In this document: piece by piece, positions 1-10,065 of the stretch
Position numbering within the stretch: position 1 is the first letter of the stretch
Layout of the letters: every line of letters begins with the position of its first letter
The notes under the pieces: generated by a model
Told to the model about the DNA's origin: nothing
Databases searched by the model: none
What the model saw: the letters and a program-made list of their open reading frames with translations, nothing else
Source of the DNA: Streptomyces corynorhini
GTDB lineage: Bacteria > Actinomycetota > Actinomycetes > Streptomycetales > Streptomycetaceae
DNA: 59,918 nucleotides
Direction: 5' to 3'
Assembly (NCBI RefSeq): GCF_003346515.1
Contig: NZ_QQNA01000030.1
Location: 1-59,918, forward strand
Made by a program: the position numbers and the translations under genes

Positions 1-429
1 GTGGAGGCGGCGGCCGCCGCCTACGCCACGGAGCTGGCGGCGGCGGCCCGGCCAGGGGACCACGGGCGGGTGCCGACGTTCGACGTGTTGATGCTGGGCG
101 TCGGTCCCGACACCCATGTCGCCTCGCTCTTCCCTGAGCTGCCGGGCGTGCGGGAGACGGAGCTGACGGTGGTCGCCGTGCACGGCGCGCCCAAGCCGCC
201 GCCGGTCCGGATCTCGCTGACGCTGCCCGCGATCCGCGCGGCGCACGAGGTGTGGCTGCTGGCGGCGGGCGAGGACAAGGCGAAGGCGGCGGAGATCGCG
301 CTGTCGGGAGCGGGCGAGATCCAGGCGCCCGCGGCCGGCGCGTACGGCCTCGGCCGCACGCTGTGGCTGCTGGACGCGGCGGCGGCCTCGGCCCTGCCGC
401 GCGCGCTGTATCCCCCGGCGTCCGCCTGA
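1..429 (+). CDS. pgl: 6-phosphogluconolactonase, 3' part
   Basis: Hydrolyses 6-phosphogluconolactone to 6-phosphogluconate in the oxidative pentose phosphate pathway, in the cytoplasm. The gene runs in from the left edge, so only the last 142 residues are present and the start is outside the window. The segment carries the DevB/SOL family core: the LGVGPDTHVASLFPE stretch (around residues 32-46), followed by the substrate-pocket region with RISLTLPAI and the AGEDKAKA element near the C-terminus. In Streptomyces this gene usually follows zwf and opcA. A strong hairpin lies right after the stop. Family assignment is firm; nothing can be said about the missing N-terminus. Confidence 0.93.
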   Translation: MEAAAAAYATELAAAARPGDHGRVPTFDVLMLGVGPDTHVASLFPELPGVRETELTVVAVHGAPKPPPVRISLTLPAIRAAHEVWLLAAGEDKAKAAEIALSGAGEIQAPAAGAYGLGRTLWLLDAAAASALPRALYPPASA

Positions 430-435
430 CGCCAC

Positions 436-481
436 CGTCGGCCCGCCCCCGTACCTGCTCAGGTCCGGGGGCGGGCCGACG
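436..481. terminator. Bidirectional hairpin terminator after pgl
   Basis: Positions 436-451 and 466-481 form a perfect 16-bp GC-rich inverted repeat. The 14-base loop itself contains a small ACCTG/CAGGT stem. It sits 7 bases after the pgl stop and about 110 bases beyond the end of the opposing PH-domain gene, so it could end both transcripts. There is no T-run, as is common for Streptomyces terminators. Confidence 0.8.
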
Positions 482-593
482 TGTGTGCCGGGCCGGGGCG
501 GTACGGGGCCGCTCACGGCGGCGCTGGCCGGACGGTGGGCACCACACGGCGGTACGGCATGTGTCCTGCCGTAATGATCCGGACGCCGGGGAG

Positions 594-2237
594 TCAGCGG
601 GACGGCGGGGGCGCCGCCTTGCCGGACTCCGGCGTGCGGTCCGGTACCGGATCCCTCACGAGGAAGGGCTCCAGCAGCCCCGGTACGGCCTCGGCGGCGA
701 AGGCGAGTCCCTCGTCCCTCGCCGCGTCGTGGACGTGGTAGGCGCCTTCTCCGGCCGCCGTGGTGGCCGTCAGCGTGAGCAGTCCGGCGCGGCGCTGGAA
801 GAGGGACTGCGTGACGGTCCAGCCGATCACCCCGCTGCGCTGGAGCGCCACGGTCGTGCGGCGCAGGGTGCCCGAGCGGGCCACCAGGTAGCGGCCGCTC
901 AGTCCGTGGCCCAGGTTGCGGTAGGCGTCGAGGGCGAGGAGTACGGCGAGGGGCAGCCCCAGCAGGGCGCAGACCGCCGCGATCCACAGGAGTACGCCGG
1001 TCAGCAGGGCCCCCAGCACGGCGAGGACGGCGACCGGTGCCAGCGCGGCGGCCAGCGCCCAGCGCAGCCGTCGGCCGCGGGCCGCGCGGGGGTGCGGCGC
1101 GAGCCGGGCGGTACGGGTCGGGGAGAGGGGTTCGCGCAGCACGCGCGCGGCCACCTCGTCCGCGACGGCGCGCGGCGCGGCGGGCAGCAGGGTCTTGTGG
1201 TCGGCGTGCTGGTCGTCCTCGTCCCGGGCGAGACCGGTAGCGACGGCGTCGAGCCGGGCCGCGCCCGCCAGCCGTACGCCGAGCGGCTCGACCAGCTCCA
1301 CCCCGCGCACCCGGCGTTCCTCCAGGGAGACCGAGCGGGAGGTGAGCAGGCCGCGGCGGACCCGCAGGGTGGCGCCGGGCTCCCGCTCCAGCCGGTAGTT
1401 CCACCACATCTCGGTCCACAGCCCGAGCGCGCCGATCACCCCGGCGAGGGCGGCGGCGGCCACGACGGAGGCGATCAGCCAGCCGAGCGGGGTGTCGTGG
1501 AAGCGGTCGCCGACCCAGTGGAAGAGCCGGGCCTGTACGCCGAACCAGTCGCTCACCTGGAGGACGGCCCCGATCGACGCGCCGCCGAGCACGGGGGCGA
1601 GGAACGAGACCGGCGCGTACCGCATCCAGCGCAGGTCGAGGACGGCCAGCGTGCCGTCGCGGTCGGCGTCGGGCTCGCCGGTGACGGCACGGGCGAGCAG
1701 TACGGTGCGCAGCCGCTCGCCCTCGGCCTTCGTGACCGGCTCCAGCTCCAGCGTGGATTCGCCGCCGGTCCGTTCGCCGGTGCCGATGCGCACCGTGACC
1801 AGGCCGAGGATCCGCAGCAGCGGGTGGGCGGTGAGATCGACACTGCGGATGCGTTCACGTGCCAGGGAGCGTCGTTTGACGAGGAACAGGCCGGTGTGGA
1901 GTTCGGCGCGCTCCGGCCCGACGCGATAGCGGGTGCGGCGCCAGCGGATGTACTCGCCGCACAGCCCGAAGCCGATGACCAGCACCGCTCCCGCGGCCAC
2001 CCAGGACAGCGCGCGCCACGGCCCCATCCGGCCGGCCATCCCGATGGCGGCGGGCACCCCGGCGCCGAGGACGACCCCGGCCAGGACGACGGCCGTCACG
2101 AGCAGGGTGCGCGGATCCAGCCGCCGCCACTCGCCCTCGCCCTCGGCCCCGGCCGTCCGGGGAGAGCCGGTGGCGACGGGGGTGACCGCTTCGGCGGCGC
2201 CCGGCAGCGGCTCCGCGAACTGCGCGGGTTCGCTCAT
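594..2237 (-). CDS. PH domain (YdbT-like) membrane protein
   Basis: A 547-aa membrane protein built from repeated bacterial PH (bPH2/YdbT-type) domains separated by paired hydrophobic helices. Hydrophobic segments follow the first 45 residues (LLVTAVVLAGVVLGAG, then VLVIGFGLCGEYI) and recur mid-protein and near residues 380-420. Each is followed by a beta-rich stretch with the family pattern of a helix pair, an RxRY-type strand and an R(T/S)V strand. The ATG at 2237 is chosen because it overlaps the stop of the upstream PH gene in an ATGA junction, implying translational coupling. An upstream in-frame extension only translates the neighbour out of frame. Family members are annotated as membrane-flanked PH proteins of unknown role. 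Confidence 0.82.
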   Translation of the reverse strand: MSEPAQFAEPLPGAAEAVTPVATGSPRTAGAEGEGEWRRLDPRTLLVTAVVLAGVVLGAGVPAAIGMAGRMGPWRALSWVAAGAVLVIGFGLCGEYIRWRRTRYRVGPERAELHTGLFLVKRRSLARERIRSVDLTAHPLLRILGLVTVRIGTGERTGGESTLELEPVTKAEGERLRTVLLARAVTGEPDADRDGTLAVLDLRWMRYAPVSFLAPVLGGASIGAVLQVSDWFGVQARLFHWVGDRFHDTPLGWLIASVVAAAALAGVIGALGLWTEMWWNYRLEREPGATLRVRRGLLTSRSVSLEERRVRGVELVEPLGVRLAGAARLDAVATGLARDEDDQHADHKTLLPAAPRAVADEVAARVLREPLSPTRTARLAPHPRAARGRRLRWALAAALAPVAVLAVLGALLTGVLLWIAAVCALLGLPLAVLLALDAYRNLGHGLSGRYLVARSGTLRRTTVALQRSGVIGWTVTQSLFQRRAGLLTLTATTAAGEGAYHVHDAARDEGLAFAAEAVPGLLEPFLVRDPVPDRTPESGKAAPPPSR

Positions 2238-2728
2238 GTGGCGTCCCCCGGGGTGGCCTGGGTGATGTGTGTCAGCCGCTCGGCCAGCTCGGCGGCCAGT
2301 TCGTGGTCGAGCCCCGCGATCTGCACGGCGCCCTTGGACGACGCGGTGGTGACGATCACCGTGGAGAGCCGGAAGAGCTGCTCCAGCGGGCCGCGCACGG
2401 TGTCCACCGTCTGGATCCGGGACATCGGCGCGATCCGCCACTCCTGCCAGAAGAAGCCGGTACGGACGTAGACCGCCTCGTCGGTCACCTCCCACCGGTG
2501 CACCCGGAACCACCAGACGGGGACCAGGGCCGCCGCGAGAAGCCCCAGCACGGCGAGTACGGCGGCGGGCACCAGCAGCCAGGTCCGCGCCGGGGCGATG
2601 AGCGCCCCCAGCACGGCCAGGACGGCGACCGGAACCAGGGTCAGCGACAGCCACTGCGCGCGCCACCAGCCGACGGCGCGCGCGGCCGGTGTGTTGTTCG
2701 GCGGCCGGAGCCGTACCCCCTCCCCCAT
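2234..2728 (-). CDS. PH domain (YdbS-like) membrane protein
   Basis: A 164-aa protein with two adjacent hydrophobic helices (about residues 29-72) followed by a single bacterial PH domain. The domain shows the typical VYVRTGFFWQEWRIAPMSRIQTV run around residues 86-108 and a final amphipathic helix containing ELAAELAERL. This is the YdbS-like half of the YdbS/YdbT pair usually encoded together. It lies 4 bases from the end of pgi and overlaps the larger PH gene by 4 bases, so the two PH genes are almost certainly one transcription unit, possibly reading on from pgi. No biochemical function is established for the family. Confidence 0.82.
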   Translation of the reverse strand: MGEGVRLRPPNNTPAARAVGWWRAQWLSLTLVPVAVLAVLGALIAPARTWLLVPAAVLAVLGLLAAALVPVWWFRVHRWEVTDEAVYVRTGFFWQEWRIAPMSRIQTVDTVRGPLEQLFRLSTVIVTTASSKGAVQIAGLDHELAAELAERLTHITQATPGDAT

Positions 2729-2732
2729 CGAC

Positions 2733-4385
2733 TCAGCGACCGCGCAGCGAGCGGTACGTGGCGACGAGCGCCGCCGTCGAGGTGTCCAGCCGGTCGTCGG
2801 CCGCGTCCCCGGTGAGCACGGGCTCGATCTCCTTGGCGAGGACCTTGCCCAGCTCGACGCCCCACTGGTCGAAGGAGTCGATGTTCCAGACGGCGCCCTG
2901 GACGAAGACCTTGTGCTCGTACAGGGCGATCAGCTGGCCGAGCACGGACGGGGTGAGGGACTCGGCGAGGATGGTGGTGGTCGGGTGGTCGCCCCGGAAG
3001 GTCTTGTGCGGCACCAGCTCCTCGGGCACGCCCTCCGCCCGTACCTCCTCGGGCGTCTTGCCGAAGGCGAGCGCCTGGGTCTGCGCGAAGAAGTTGGCCA
3101 TCAGCAGGTCGTGCTGGGCGACCAGTCCGGGCAGCAGGTCGGCGACCGGCCGGGCGAAGCCGATGAAGTCGGCCGGGATGACCTTCGTACCCTGGTGGAT
3201 CAGCTGGTAGTAGGCGTGCTGGCCGTTGGTGCCGGGCGTGCCCCAGACGACGGGTCCTGTCTGCCACTCCACCGGGTTCCCTTCGCGGTCCACCGACTTG
3301 CCGTTCGACTCCATGTCGAGCTGCTGGAGGTAGGCGGTGAACTTCGACAGGTAGTGGCTGTACGGCAGGACCGCGTGCGACTGGGCGTCGAAGAACGCCC
3401 CGTACCAGACGCCCAGCAGCCCGAGCAGCAGCGGGGCGTTCTCCTCGGGCGGCGCGGTGCGGAAGTGCTCGTCCACGAGGTGGAAGCCGTCGAGCATCTC
3501 GCGGAACCGGTCGGGGCCGATCGCGATCATCAGGGAGAGCCCGATGGCCGAGTCGTACGAGTAGCGCCCGCCGACCCAGTCCCAGAACTCGAACATGTTG
3601 GCGGTGTCGATGCCGAAGTCGGAGACCTTCTCGGCGTTCGTGGAGAGGGCCACGAAGTGCTTGGCGACGGCGCTCGTATCGGCGCGCAGGCCGGTCAGCA
3701 GCCAGTCGCGCGCGGAGGTGGCGTTGGTGAGGGTCTCGATGGTGGTGAAGGTCTTCGACGCGATGACGAACAGCGTCTCGGCCGGGTCCAGGTCGCGGAG
3801 CGCCTCGTGCAGGTCGGCGCCGTCCACGTTGGAGACGAAGCGCAGCGTCAGCTCGCGGTCGGTGAAGGAGCGCAGCACCTCGTAGGCCATCGCGGGGCCG
3901 AGGTCGGAGCCGCCGATGCCGATATTGACGACGTTCTTGATGGGCCGGCCGGTGTGGCCGGTCCACTCGCCGGACCTGATCCGCTCGGCGAAAGCGGTCA
4001 TCTTGTCGAGTACGGCGTGCACCGCCGGGACGACGTTCTCGCCGTCCACCTCGATCACGGCGTCGCGGGGGGCGCGCAGCGCGGTGTGCAGCACCGCGCG
4101 GTCCTCGGTCGTGTTGATCTTCTCGCCGCGGAACATCGCGTCCCGCAGCCGCTCCACTCCGGTGGCGGCGGCCAGCTCACGCAGCAGCGTGAGCGTCTCG
4201 TCGGTCACCAGGTGCTTGGAGTAGTCCAGATGCAGATCGCCCACCCGCAGGGTGTAGCCGGTACCGCGCGCCGGGTCGGCGGCGAACAGCTCGCGCAGCC
4301 CTGTCCCGCCCAGCTGCTCCCGGTGCTTGCCCAGCGCGCTCCACTCGGGAAGCCGGTTGAGCTTCGTGCGTCCCTCTGCGTTCAT
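2733..4385 (-). CDS. pgi: Glucose-6-phosphate isomerase
   Basis: Interconverts glucose 6-phosphate and fructose 6-phosphate. At 550 aa it has the full bacterial length. Visible hallmarks are the N-terminal [13 protein letters not shown] phosphate-site loop (about residues 152-164), the first family signature [12 protein letters not shown] (about residues 270-280) and the C-terminal second signature [18 protein letters not shown]. Together these supply the catalytic Glu, His and Lys environment. The ATG at 4385 gives the canonical N-terminus ([12 protein letters not shown]). It lies 57 bases after the MFS gene and 4 bases before the PH pair. Placement close to pgl, gap, pgk and tpiA gives a local sugar-phosphate cluster. 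Confidence 0.97.
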   Translation of the reverse strand: MNAEGRTKLNRLPEWSALGKHREQLGGTGLRELFAADPARGTGYTLRVGDLHLDYSKHLVTDETLTLLRELAAATGVERLRDAMFRGEKINTTEDRAVLHTALRAPRDAVIEVDGENVVPAVHAVLDKMTAFAERIRSGEWTGHTGRPIKNVVNIGIGGSDLGPAMAYEVLRSFTDRELTLRFVSNVDGADLHEALRDLDPAETLFVIASKTFTTIETLTNATSARDWLLTGLRADTSAVAKHFVALSTNAEKVSDFGIDTANMFEFWDWVGGRYSYDSAIGLSLMIAIGPDRFREMLDGFHLVDEHFRTAPPEENAPLLLGLLGVWYGAFFDAQSHAVLPYSHYLSKFTAYLQQLDMESNGKSVDREGNPVEWQTGPVVWGTPGTNGQHAYYQLIHQGTKVIPADFIGFARPVADLLPGLVAQHDLLMANFFAQTQALAFGKTPEEVRAEGVPEELVPHKTFRGDHPTTTILAESLTPSVLGQLIALYEHKVFVQGAVWNIDSFDQWGVELGKVLAKEIEPVLTGDAADDRLDTSTAALVATYRSLRGR

Positions 4386-4442
4386 TCGGACATCAGCCCA
4401 CTTCTTCTCGTGCCTGTACGCGAACCCCGCTGTCCGTCCAAC

Positions 4443-5654
4443 TTAATTGATCAGAGGGCCCAGCGATGCGATAGCCAGTACGAAGAGACCGGCGGTCAGC
4501 AGGGCGGGCGCGTTCAGCCCCCAGCCGGCCGCCGCGGCACCGCCCAGCAGCGCGCCGAGGGGCGCTCCCGCCAGCGCGAGTGTGCGGAAGGCGGAGCTGA
4601 TCCGGCCCAGCATGTCCCGGGGAGCGCGCTCCTGCGTCAGGGTCGCCTGCTGCACGTTCCACACCATGTTCATGGCGCCGAAGACTCCCAGGCAGCCGAC
4701 CGCCGCGCCCAGCTCGCGCACCGATCCCAGCACCACCAGTGACCCGATCTGGACGGTCCCTGCGAGGAACATGGCACGCACCCGGCCCGTCAGCCGGGCG
4801 AGCCGCTTCGCCAGCAGCCCGCCCGCCACGCTGCCCACCCCGAAGGCGGTGAGCGTCAGGGCGTAGCCTCCGTTGCCCGCGCCCAGCCAGCCCGTGACAT
4901 GGAGCACCAGGGTGGCGATCAGCGCGCTCATCCCCACGTTGCAGAGAGTCGTCGCCAGGCACAGCCCGCGCAGCGTCCGGTCCCGCGCCAGGAAGCGCAG
5001 CCCCTCGGCGATCTCGGCCCGCAGCGTGGAGCCGGTCCGGCGCGGCGCCCGCTCCGGGGCCCCGGCCCGCAGCGAGAAGATCAGCAGCGCCGCCAGCCCG
5101 TACGTGACCGCGTTCACCGCGTGCGGCATCGCCACGCCCAGGACGAGCAGCAGCGGCACCAGGGGCGCGGCGACCAGGCCGCCGGCTATCTGCTGCCCGG
5201 TCATCAGCCGGGCATTGGCGCTGCCGAGTTCCCGCCGGTCCACCACGGAGGGCAGCAGGGCCGTCGCCGCGTTGTCGAACAGCGTCTGGAGCGTCGTGAG
5301 CACGAAGGCGAGCAGGATCAGCAGCGCGATCGACGCCTCACCGAGGCCCACGGCGACCGCGAAGCCCGCCATCAGCGCACCCCGCACCAGATCGACGCCC
5401 CACATCGCCCGCCGCTGGTCGACCCGGTCCGCGACCGCCCCGCCGAGCAGACCGAACAGCAGCCACGGCAGATAGCCGCAGGCGGTCACGGAGGCGATCA
5501 GCAGCGGATCGTCGGTGAGCGAGGCGGCCAGCAGGGGCAGCGCCGCGGTGCGCAGCGCGTCACCGAAGCGGGAGACGATCGCGGCCGACCACAGCCGTCC
5601 GAACCCGCCCCGCCATGGCGGTGCCGCTGTTGCCACCGCTTCGGCAGTCGTCAC
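4443..5654 (-). CDS. MFS transporter (enterobactin-exporter-like)
   Basis: A 403-aa polytopic membrane protein of the major facilitator superfamily, with about 11-12 hydrophobic helices. It begins with a short cytoplasmic leader and the family entry motif RLWSAAIVSRFGDALRTAALP. The loop DRVDQRRAMWGVDL is the cytoplasmic MFS motif A region. The pattern (RFGD, then an internal DNAATALLPSVV) matches the EntS/MFS_3 group of exporters, but the substrate cannot be read from sequence. The GTG at 5654 is preferred over longer in-frame starts because an excellent GAGGAGGT ribosome-binding site lies 4 bases before it. A drug or siderophore efflux role is possible but unproven. Confidence 0.85.
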   Translation of the reverse strand: MTTAEAVATAAPPWRGGFGRLWSAAIVSRFGDALRTAALPLLAASLTDDPLLIASVTACGYLPWLLFGLLGGAVADRVDQRRAMWGVDLVRGALMAGFAVAVGLGEASIALLILLAFVLTTLQTLFDNAATALLPSVVDRRELGSANARLMTGQQIAGGLVAAPLVPLLLVLGVAMPHAVNAVTYGLAALLIFSLRAGAPERAPRRTGSTLRAEIAEGLRFLARDRTLRGLCLATTLCNVGMSALIATLVLHVTGWLGAGNGGYALTLTAFGVGSVAGGLLAKRLARLTGRVRAMFLAGTVQIGSLVVLGSVRELGAAVGCLGVFGAMNMVWNVQQATLTQERAPRDMLGRISSAFRTLALAGAPLGALLGGAAAAGWGLNAPALLTAGLFVLAIASLGPLIN

Positions 5655-5780
5655 CGTTACCTCCTCGGGTCGAGTGATACAGACCGTAAGGGGTGCCACT
5701 GACAATGCCGTTGGGAAACCGGCGGCCACGCGCGGAGACCGGCGGCCCGGAAACCGGGCCCCTGCCGGGGAGAAATGTTT

Positions 5781-5809
5781 CGGCCGGACACCTGTTCAGT
5801 GTCCGGCCG
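5781..5809 (-). terminator. Hairpin terminator after rbpA-like gene
   Basis: CGGCCGGACAC at 5781-5791 is the exact complement of 5799-5809, giving an 11-bp stem with a 7-base loop just after the rbpA-like stop. A second 7-bp hairpin with a three-A loop lies at 5744-5760. Together they probably separate the rbpA-like gene from the MFS gene downstream. Confidence 0.7.
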
Positions 5810-5819
5810 GAAAAAGTGG

Positions 5820-6155
5820 CTAGAACTCGCCGCGAAGCTTGGCCAGGGCTTCGGCCAGAATCGCCTCGCCGTCCGCGTCGCTGCGCCGCTCCCGTACGTA
5901 GGCGAGGTGCGTCTTGTACGGCTCGGTGCGGGGCGGGTCCGGCGGGTTGTCCCGGTCCTGGCCCGCGGGGAAGCCGCAGCGCGGGCAGTCCCACGTCTCC
6001 GGAACCTGCGCGTCGCTGGCGAAGCTCGGCACCGTCTCGTGCCCGTTGGAGCACCAGAAGGAGATGCGCAGGCGGGGCGCTGACTCGCCGCGCTCGGCCT
6101 CACCCATCGGCCCCGCTCCGACCCGGCTTCCCCGGATCGCGTTGCCACTTGCCAC
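5820..6155 (-). CDS. RbpA-family RNA polymerase-binding protein (paralogue type)
   Basis: A 111-aa protein of the RbpA family, which binds the RNA polymerase-sigma factor complex in actinobacteria and stabilises initiation. The N-terminal GSRVGAG segment matches the RbpA tail. A four-ligand zinc-knuckle pattern is seen (CSNGHE near residue 34, then WDCPRCG near residue 56). The C-terminal ERRSDADGEAILAEALAKLR helix fits the sigma-interacting region. As I recall it, the classical Streptomyces RbpA starts with a different sequence and contains a THWDML motif; this protein has THLAYV instead, so it looks like the shorter paralogue. GTG at 6155 is used (AGGGAG site); an ATG at 6191 would add 12 residues. 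Confidence 0.8.
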   Translation of the reverse strand: MASGNAIRGSRVGAGPMGEAERGESAPRLRISFWCSNGHETVPSFASDAQVPETWDCPRCGFPAGQDRDNPPDPPRTEPYKTHLAYVRERRSDADGEAILAEALAKLRGEF

Positions 6156-6329
6156 GGTCGTAACTCCCTGCGTGATGGTGCCGCAATGCATCGGTAGGCA
6201 GCTCCGCTGCCGGGCTGGCCAGAGTCTACGTAAGGCCCAACGCGCTTGCAGTGAAGGGAGTTACTCCCCCGACGCCCGGCGCGGAACCCCATGATAGGCC
6301 GCGCCCGCGGCGTCGTACCGTACCTCTGC

Positions 6330-6566
6330 TCAGCTGTCCAGCTTCAGCATCAGGCCCAGCACGACAATGCACGCGAACCACAGCAGACCGACAACAACGG
6401 TGATGCGGTCGAGGTTACGCTCGGCGACCGAGGAACCACCGACGGACGACTGCATTCCGCCACCGAACATGTCGGAGAGGCCGCCGCCCTTTCCCTTGTG
6501 CATCAGCACCAGCAGCATCAGCAGCAGGCTGAAGATGATGAGGGCGATCGAGAACCCCATAACCAC
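6330..6566 (-). CDS. secG: Preprotein translocase subunit SecG
   Basis: A small (78 aa) inner-membrane subunit of the SecYEG protein-export channel. It has the expected two transmembrane helices (about residues 4-22 and 53-74) joined by the glycine-rich KGKGGGLSDMFGGG loop that is the family hallmark. GTG at 6566 has an AGGAAG element 11 bases upstream; an ATG two codons later is also possible. It follows tpiA on the same strand after 169 bases. That gap contains a palindrome just after tpiA, so secG may have its own promoter as well as receiving glycolytic-operon read-through. Confidence 0.95.
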   Translation of the reverse strand: MVMGFSIALIIFSLLLMLLVLMHKGKGGGLSDMFGGGMQSSVGGSSVAERNLDRITVVVGLLWFACIVVLGLMLKLDS

Positions 6567-6707
6567 GGCTGGACCAACTTCCTCGGACTGGCAGGACTAA
6601 GAACTGACAGGACTGATAAACGGACGAACGGGGGCCGAATTTCGCCGACCCCGAATACGTGGAGTCGCGCTCCGCATACTCGGTTGAGCGTTCTCGGCCC
6701 CCGCCAG

Positions 6708-6729
6708 GGTACGACGGATCCGTGCTACC
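6708..6729 (-). terminator. Palindrome after tpiA
   Basis: A 22-bp near-perfect palindrome (GGTA, two mismatched bases, ACGGATCCGT, two mismatched bases, TACC) starts about 7 bases after the tpiA stop. It could be a weak terminator, an mRNA 3'-end stabiliser or a protein-binding site. The position favours an RNA 3'-end role. Confidence 0.45.
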
Positions 6730-6735
6730 GCATAC

Positions 6736-7530
6736 TTACTGGTCGCGGAACCTGACGATCTTGACGAACTCGTCGGTGTCCAGCGCGGCCCCGCCGACCA
6801 GAGCGCCGTCCACATCGGGCTGCGCCATGATCGCGGCGACGTTCCCGGACTTCACGGAGCCGCCGTACTGGATGCGGACCTGATCGGCCAGCTCCTGCGA
6901 GTACAGCTCCGCGAGCCGCCCGCGGATCGCCGCGCAGACCTCCTGGGCGTCCTCGGGGGTGGCCACCTCGCCGGTGCCGATGGCCCACACCGGCTCGTAC
7001 GCGATCACGACGGTCGCGGCCTGGTCGGCGGGGACGTCCTTGAGGCCGCCGTCGAGCTGGGCGAGCGTGTGCGGCACCTGCTGCCCGGCCTTGCGGACGT
7101 CGAGGCCCTCGCCGACGCAGAGGATCGGGGTCAGACCGTGCTTGAAGGCGGCCTTCACCTTGGCGTTGCAGACCTCGTCCGACTCGGCGTGGTACTGCCG
7201 GCGCTCGGAGTGCCCGACGGCCACGTAGGCGCACTTGAGCTTGGCGAGCATCGGGCCCGAGATCTCGCCCGTGTACGCGCCGGAGTCGTGCGCCGAGATG
7301 TCCTGGGCACCGTACTTGATCTTGAGCTTGTCGCCGTCGACCAGGGTCTGTACGGACCGCAGGTCGGTGAAGGGCGCCAGTACGGCGACCTCGACGGCGT
7401 CGTAGTCCTTGTCGGTCAGCGCGAAGGCCAGCTTCTGGGTGTGCGCGATGGCCTCAAGATGGTTGAGGTTCATCTTCCAGTTGCCCGCCATCAGCGGGGT
7501 GCGGCCGGTCTGTTCGGTTACGGCGGTCAT
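6736..7530 (-). CDS. tpiA: Triosephosphate isomerase
   Basis: Interconverts dihydroxyacetone phosphate and glyceraldehyde 3-phosphate. The 264-aa TIM barrel starts at ATG 7530 ([21 protein letters not shown]), where GNWKMN holds the catalytic Asn and Lys. GHSERR gives the catalytic His, [12 protein letters not shown] the catalytic Glu, and GGSVKSGN the phosphate loop. The longer in-frame extension only reads pgk out of frame and is rejected. It lies 7 bases after pgk, clearly co-transcribed. It is one of three consecutive lower-glycolysis genes in pathway-related order gap-pgk-tpiA. Confidence 0.97.
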   Translation of the reverse strand: MTAVTEQTGRTPLMAGNWKMNLNHLEAIAHTQKLAFALTDKDYDAVEVAVLAPFTDLRSVQTLVDGDKLKIKYGAQDISAHDSGAYTGEISGPMLAKLKCAYVAVGHSERRQYHAESDEVCNAKVKAAFKHGLTPILCVGEGLDVRKAGQQVPHTLAQLDGGLKDVPADQAATVVIAYEPVWAIGTGEVATPEDAQEVCAAIRGRLAELYSQELADQVRIQYGGSVKSGNVAAIMAQPDVDGALVGGAALDTDEFVKIVRFRDQ

Positions 7531-7537
7531 GAAGTGT

Positions 7538-8749
7538 TCAGTCCTCCAGTGCGGCAAGGCCGGGAAGCGTCTTGCCTTCGAGGTATTCGAGGCTGGCGCC
7601 GCCACCGGTCGAGATATGGCCGAATGCGTTCTCGTCGAAGCCGAGAATCCGGACGGCGGCGGCGGAGTCGCCACCGCCGACCACCGAGAAGCCCGGGGAG
7701 TCCACGAGCGCCTGGGCCACCGCGCGGGTGCCCTCGGCGTAGTCGGGGTGCTCGAAGACGCCCATCGGGCCGTTCCAGAAGACGGTGGCCGCGTCGGCGA
7801 GCTTCGAGGCGTAGAGCCGGCCGGTCTCCGGGCCGATGTCCAGGCCCATCCGTCCGGCGGGAATGGCGTCGGCGGCCACCGTCTCGGGGTGGGCGGGCGC
7901 CTTGGTCCTGAGGTCGGGGAACTCGGCGGCGACCAGGACGTCGACGGGGAGGACGAACTCCACGCCGCGCTCCTTCGCCCGGTCCAGGTACTCCCGGACG
8001 GCCGGGATCTGGTCCTCCTGCACGAGCGAGGAGCCGATCTCGTGGCCCTGCGCCTTGAGGAAGGTGAAGACCATGCCGCCGCCGACGAGGATGCGGTCGG
8101 CCCGCTCCAGGAGGTGGTCGATGACGGCGAGCTTGTCGGAGACCTTGGCGCCGCCGAGAACGACGGCGTACGGCCGCTTCACGTCGTCGGTCAGCTTCTG
8201 CAGGACACCGACCTCGGTGGCGATGAGATGACCGGCGGCGTGCGGCAGCCGGGCGGGCAGGTCGAAGACCGAGGCGTGCTTGCGGTGCACGGCGCCGAAG
8301 CCGTCGCCCACGTACAGATCGGCCAGCCCGGCCAGTTCGTCCGCGAAGGCGCCGCGCTCGGCGTCGTCCTTCGAGGTCTCGCCGGGGTTGAAGCGGAGGT
8401 TCTCGACGACGGCGACCTGGCCGTCCGCGAGGTCCGCGACCGTCGCCCTGGCGGACTCGCCGACCGTGTCGGTCGCGAACGCCACGGGAGCGCCGAGGAG
8501 TTCACCGAGGCGCGCGGCGGCGGGCGCGAGCGAGAAGGCGGGGTCCTGGGCGCCCTTGGGGCGGCCCAGGTGCGAGGCGACGATCACGCGCGCGCCGGCG
8601 CGGGCCAGCTCGGCGATGGTCGGCGCGACGGCGCGGATCCGGCCGTCGTCGGTGATGGTGGTGCCGTCGAGCGGCACGTTGAGGTCGGCGCGGACGAATA
8701 CGCGCTTGCCCGCGACCCCTTCGGTGAGAAGTTCGTCGATCGTCTTCAT
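7538..8749 (-). CDS. pgk: Phosphoglycerate kinase
   Basis: Transfers phosphate between 1,3-bisphosphoglycerate and ADP. The 403-aa length is typical of actinobacteria. The N-terminal signature is [13 protein letters not shown] (about residues 17-29); HLGRPKG, the GGAKVSDK loop and the C-terminal GGGDSAAAV nucleotide-site loop (about residues 373-381) are all present. ATG 8749 is the standard start. It sits 137 bases downstream of gap, and that gap contains a nested inverted repeat. It is 7 bases upstream of tpiA. Confidence 0.97.
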   Translation of the reverse strand: MKTIDELLTEGVAGKRVFVRADLNVPLDGTTITDDGRIRAVAPTIAELARAGARVIVASHLGRPKGAQDPAFSLAPAAARLGELLGAPVAFATDTVGESARATVADLADGQVAVVENLRFNPGETSKDDAERGAFADELAGLADLYVGDGFGAVHRKHASVFDLPARLPHAAGHLIATEVGVLQKLTDDVKRPYAVVLGGAKVSDKLAVIDHLLERADRILVGGGMVFTFLKAQGHEIGSSLVQEDQIPAVREYLDRAKERGVEFVLPVDVLVAAEFPDLRTKAPAHPETVAADAIPAGRMGLDIGPETGRLYASKLADAATVFWNGPMGVFEHPDYAEGTRAVAQALVDSPGFSVVGGGDSAAAVRILGFDENAFGHISTGGGASLEYLEGKTLPGLAALED

Positions 8750-8784
8750 CTGCTGCTGGACTCCTTGGGGATGTCTGGACAGAC

Positions 8785-8842
8785 CGACAGGGCTCGAACA
8801 GCGCCACTGGAACGTGTCCAGCGCGCCGCCCGAGCCCTGTCG
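8785..8842 (-). repeat. Nested inverted repeat in the gap-pgk intercistronic leader
   Basis: CGACAGGGCTCG at 8785-8796 is exactly complementary to 8831-8842 (12 bp). Nested inside is a second perfect 5-bp stem (8807-8811 with 8817-8821, loop ACGTG). The structure lies between the gap stop and the pgk start. It has no T-run, so it is more likely an mRNA processing or stability element, or an attenuator tuning pgk relative to gap, than a simple terminator. Confidence 0.6.
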
Positions 8843-8886
8843 CTCATGTCGAGGTGCCTACCGGCCCTGAATACGGAGGCCCTGAA

Positions 8887-9966
<1,080 letters not shown>

Positions 9967-10065
9967 CTACCTCTCCCCGGGCCGCGCGGTGACATCGAGT
10001 GGCCCCGGGATCCGGCGGCCGCCCGCACCCGCCATGACCGGCGAGTACGGACCGGTCCCGCGGCG

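Noticed and set aside
252..2471. Long plus-strand ORF across the PH-domain genes
   Set aside because: Low-complexity Arg/Gly-rich translation on the strand opposite two well-formed PH-domain genes; typical shadow in GC-rich DNA.
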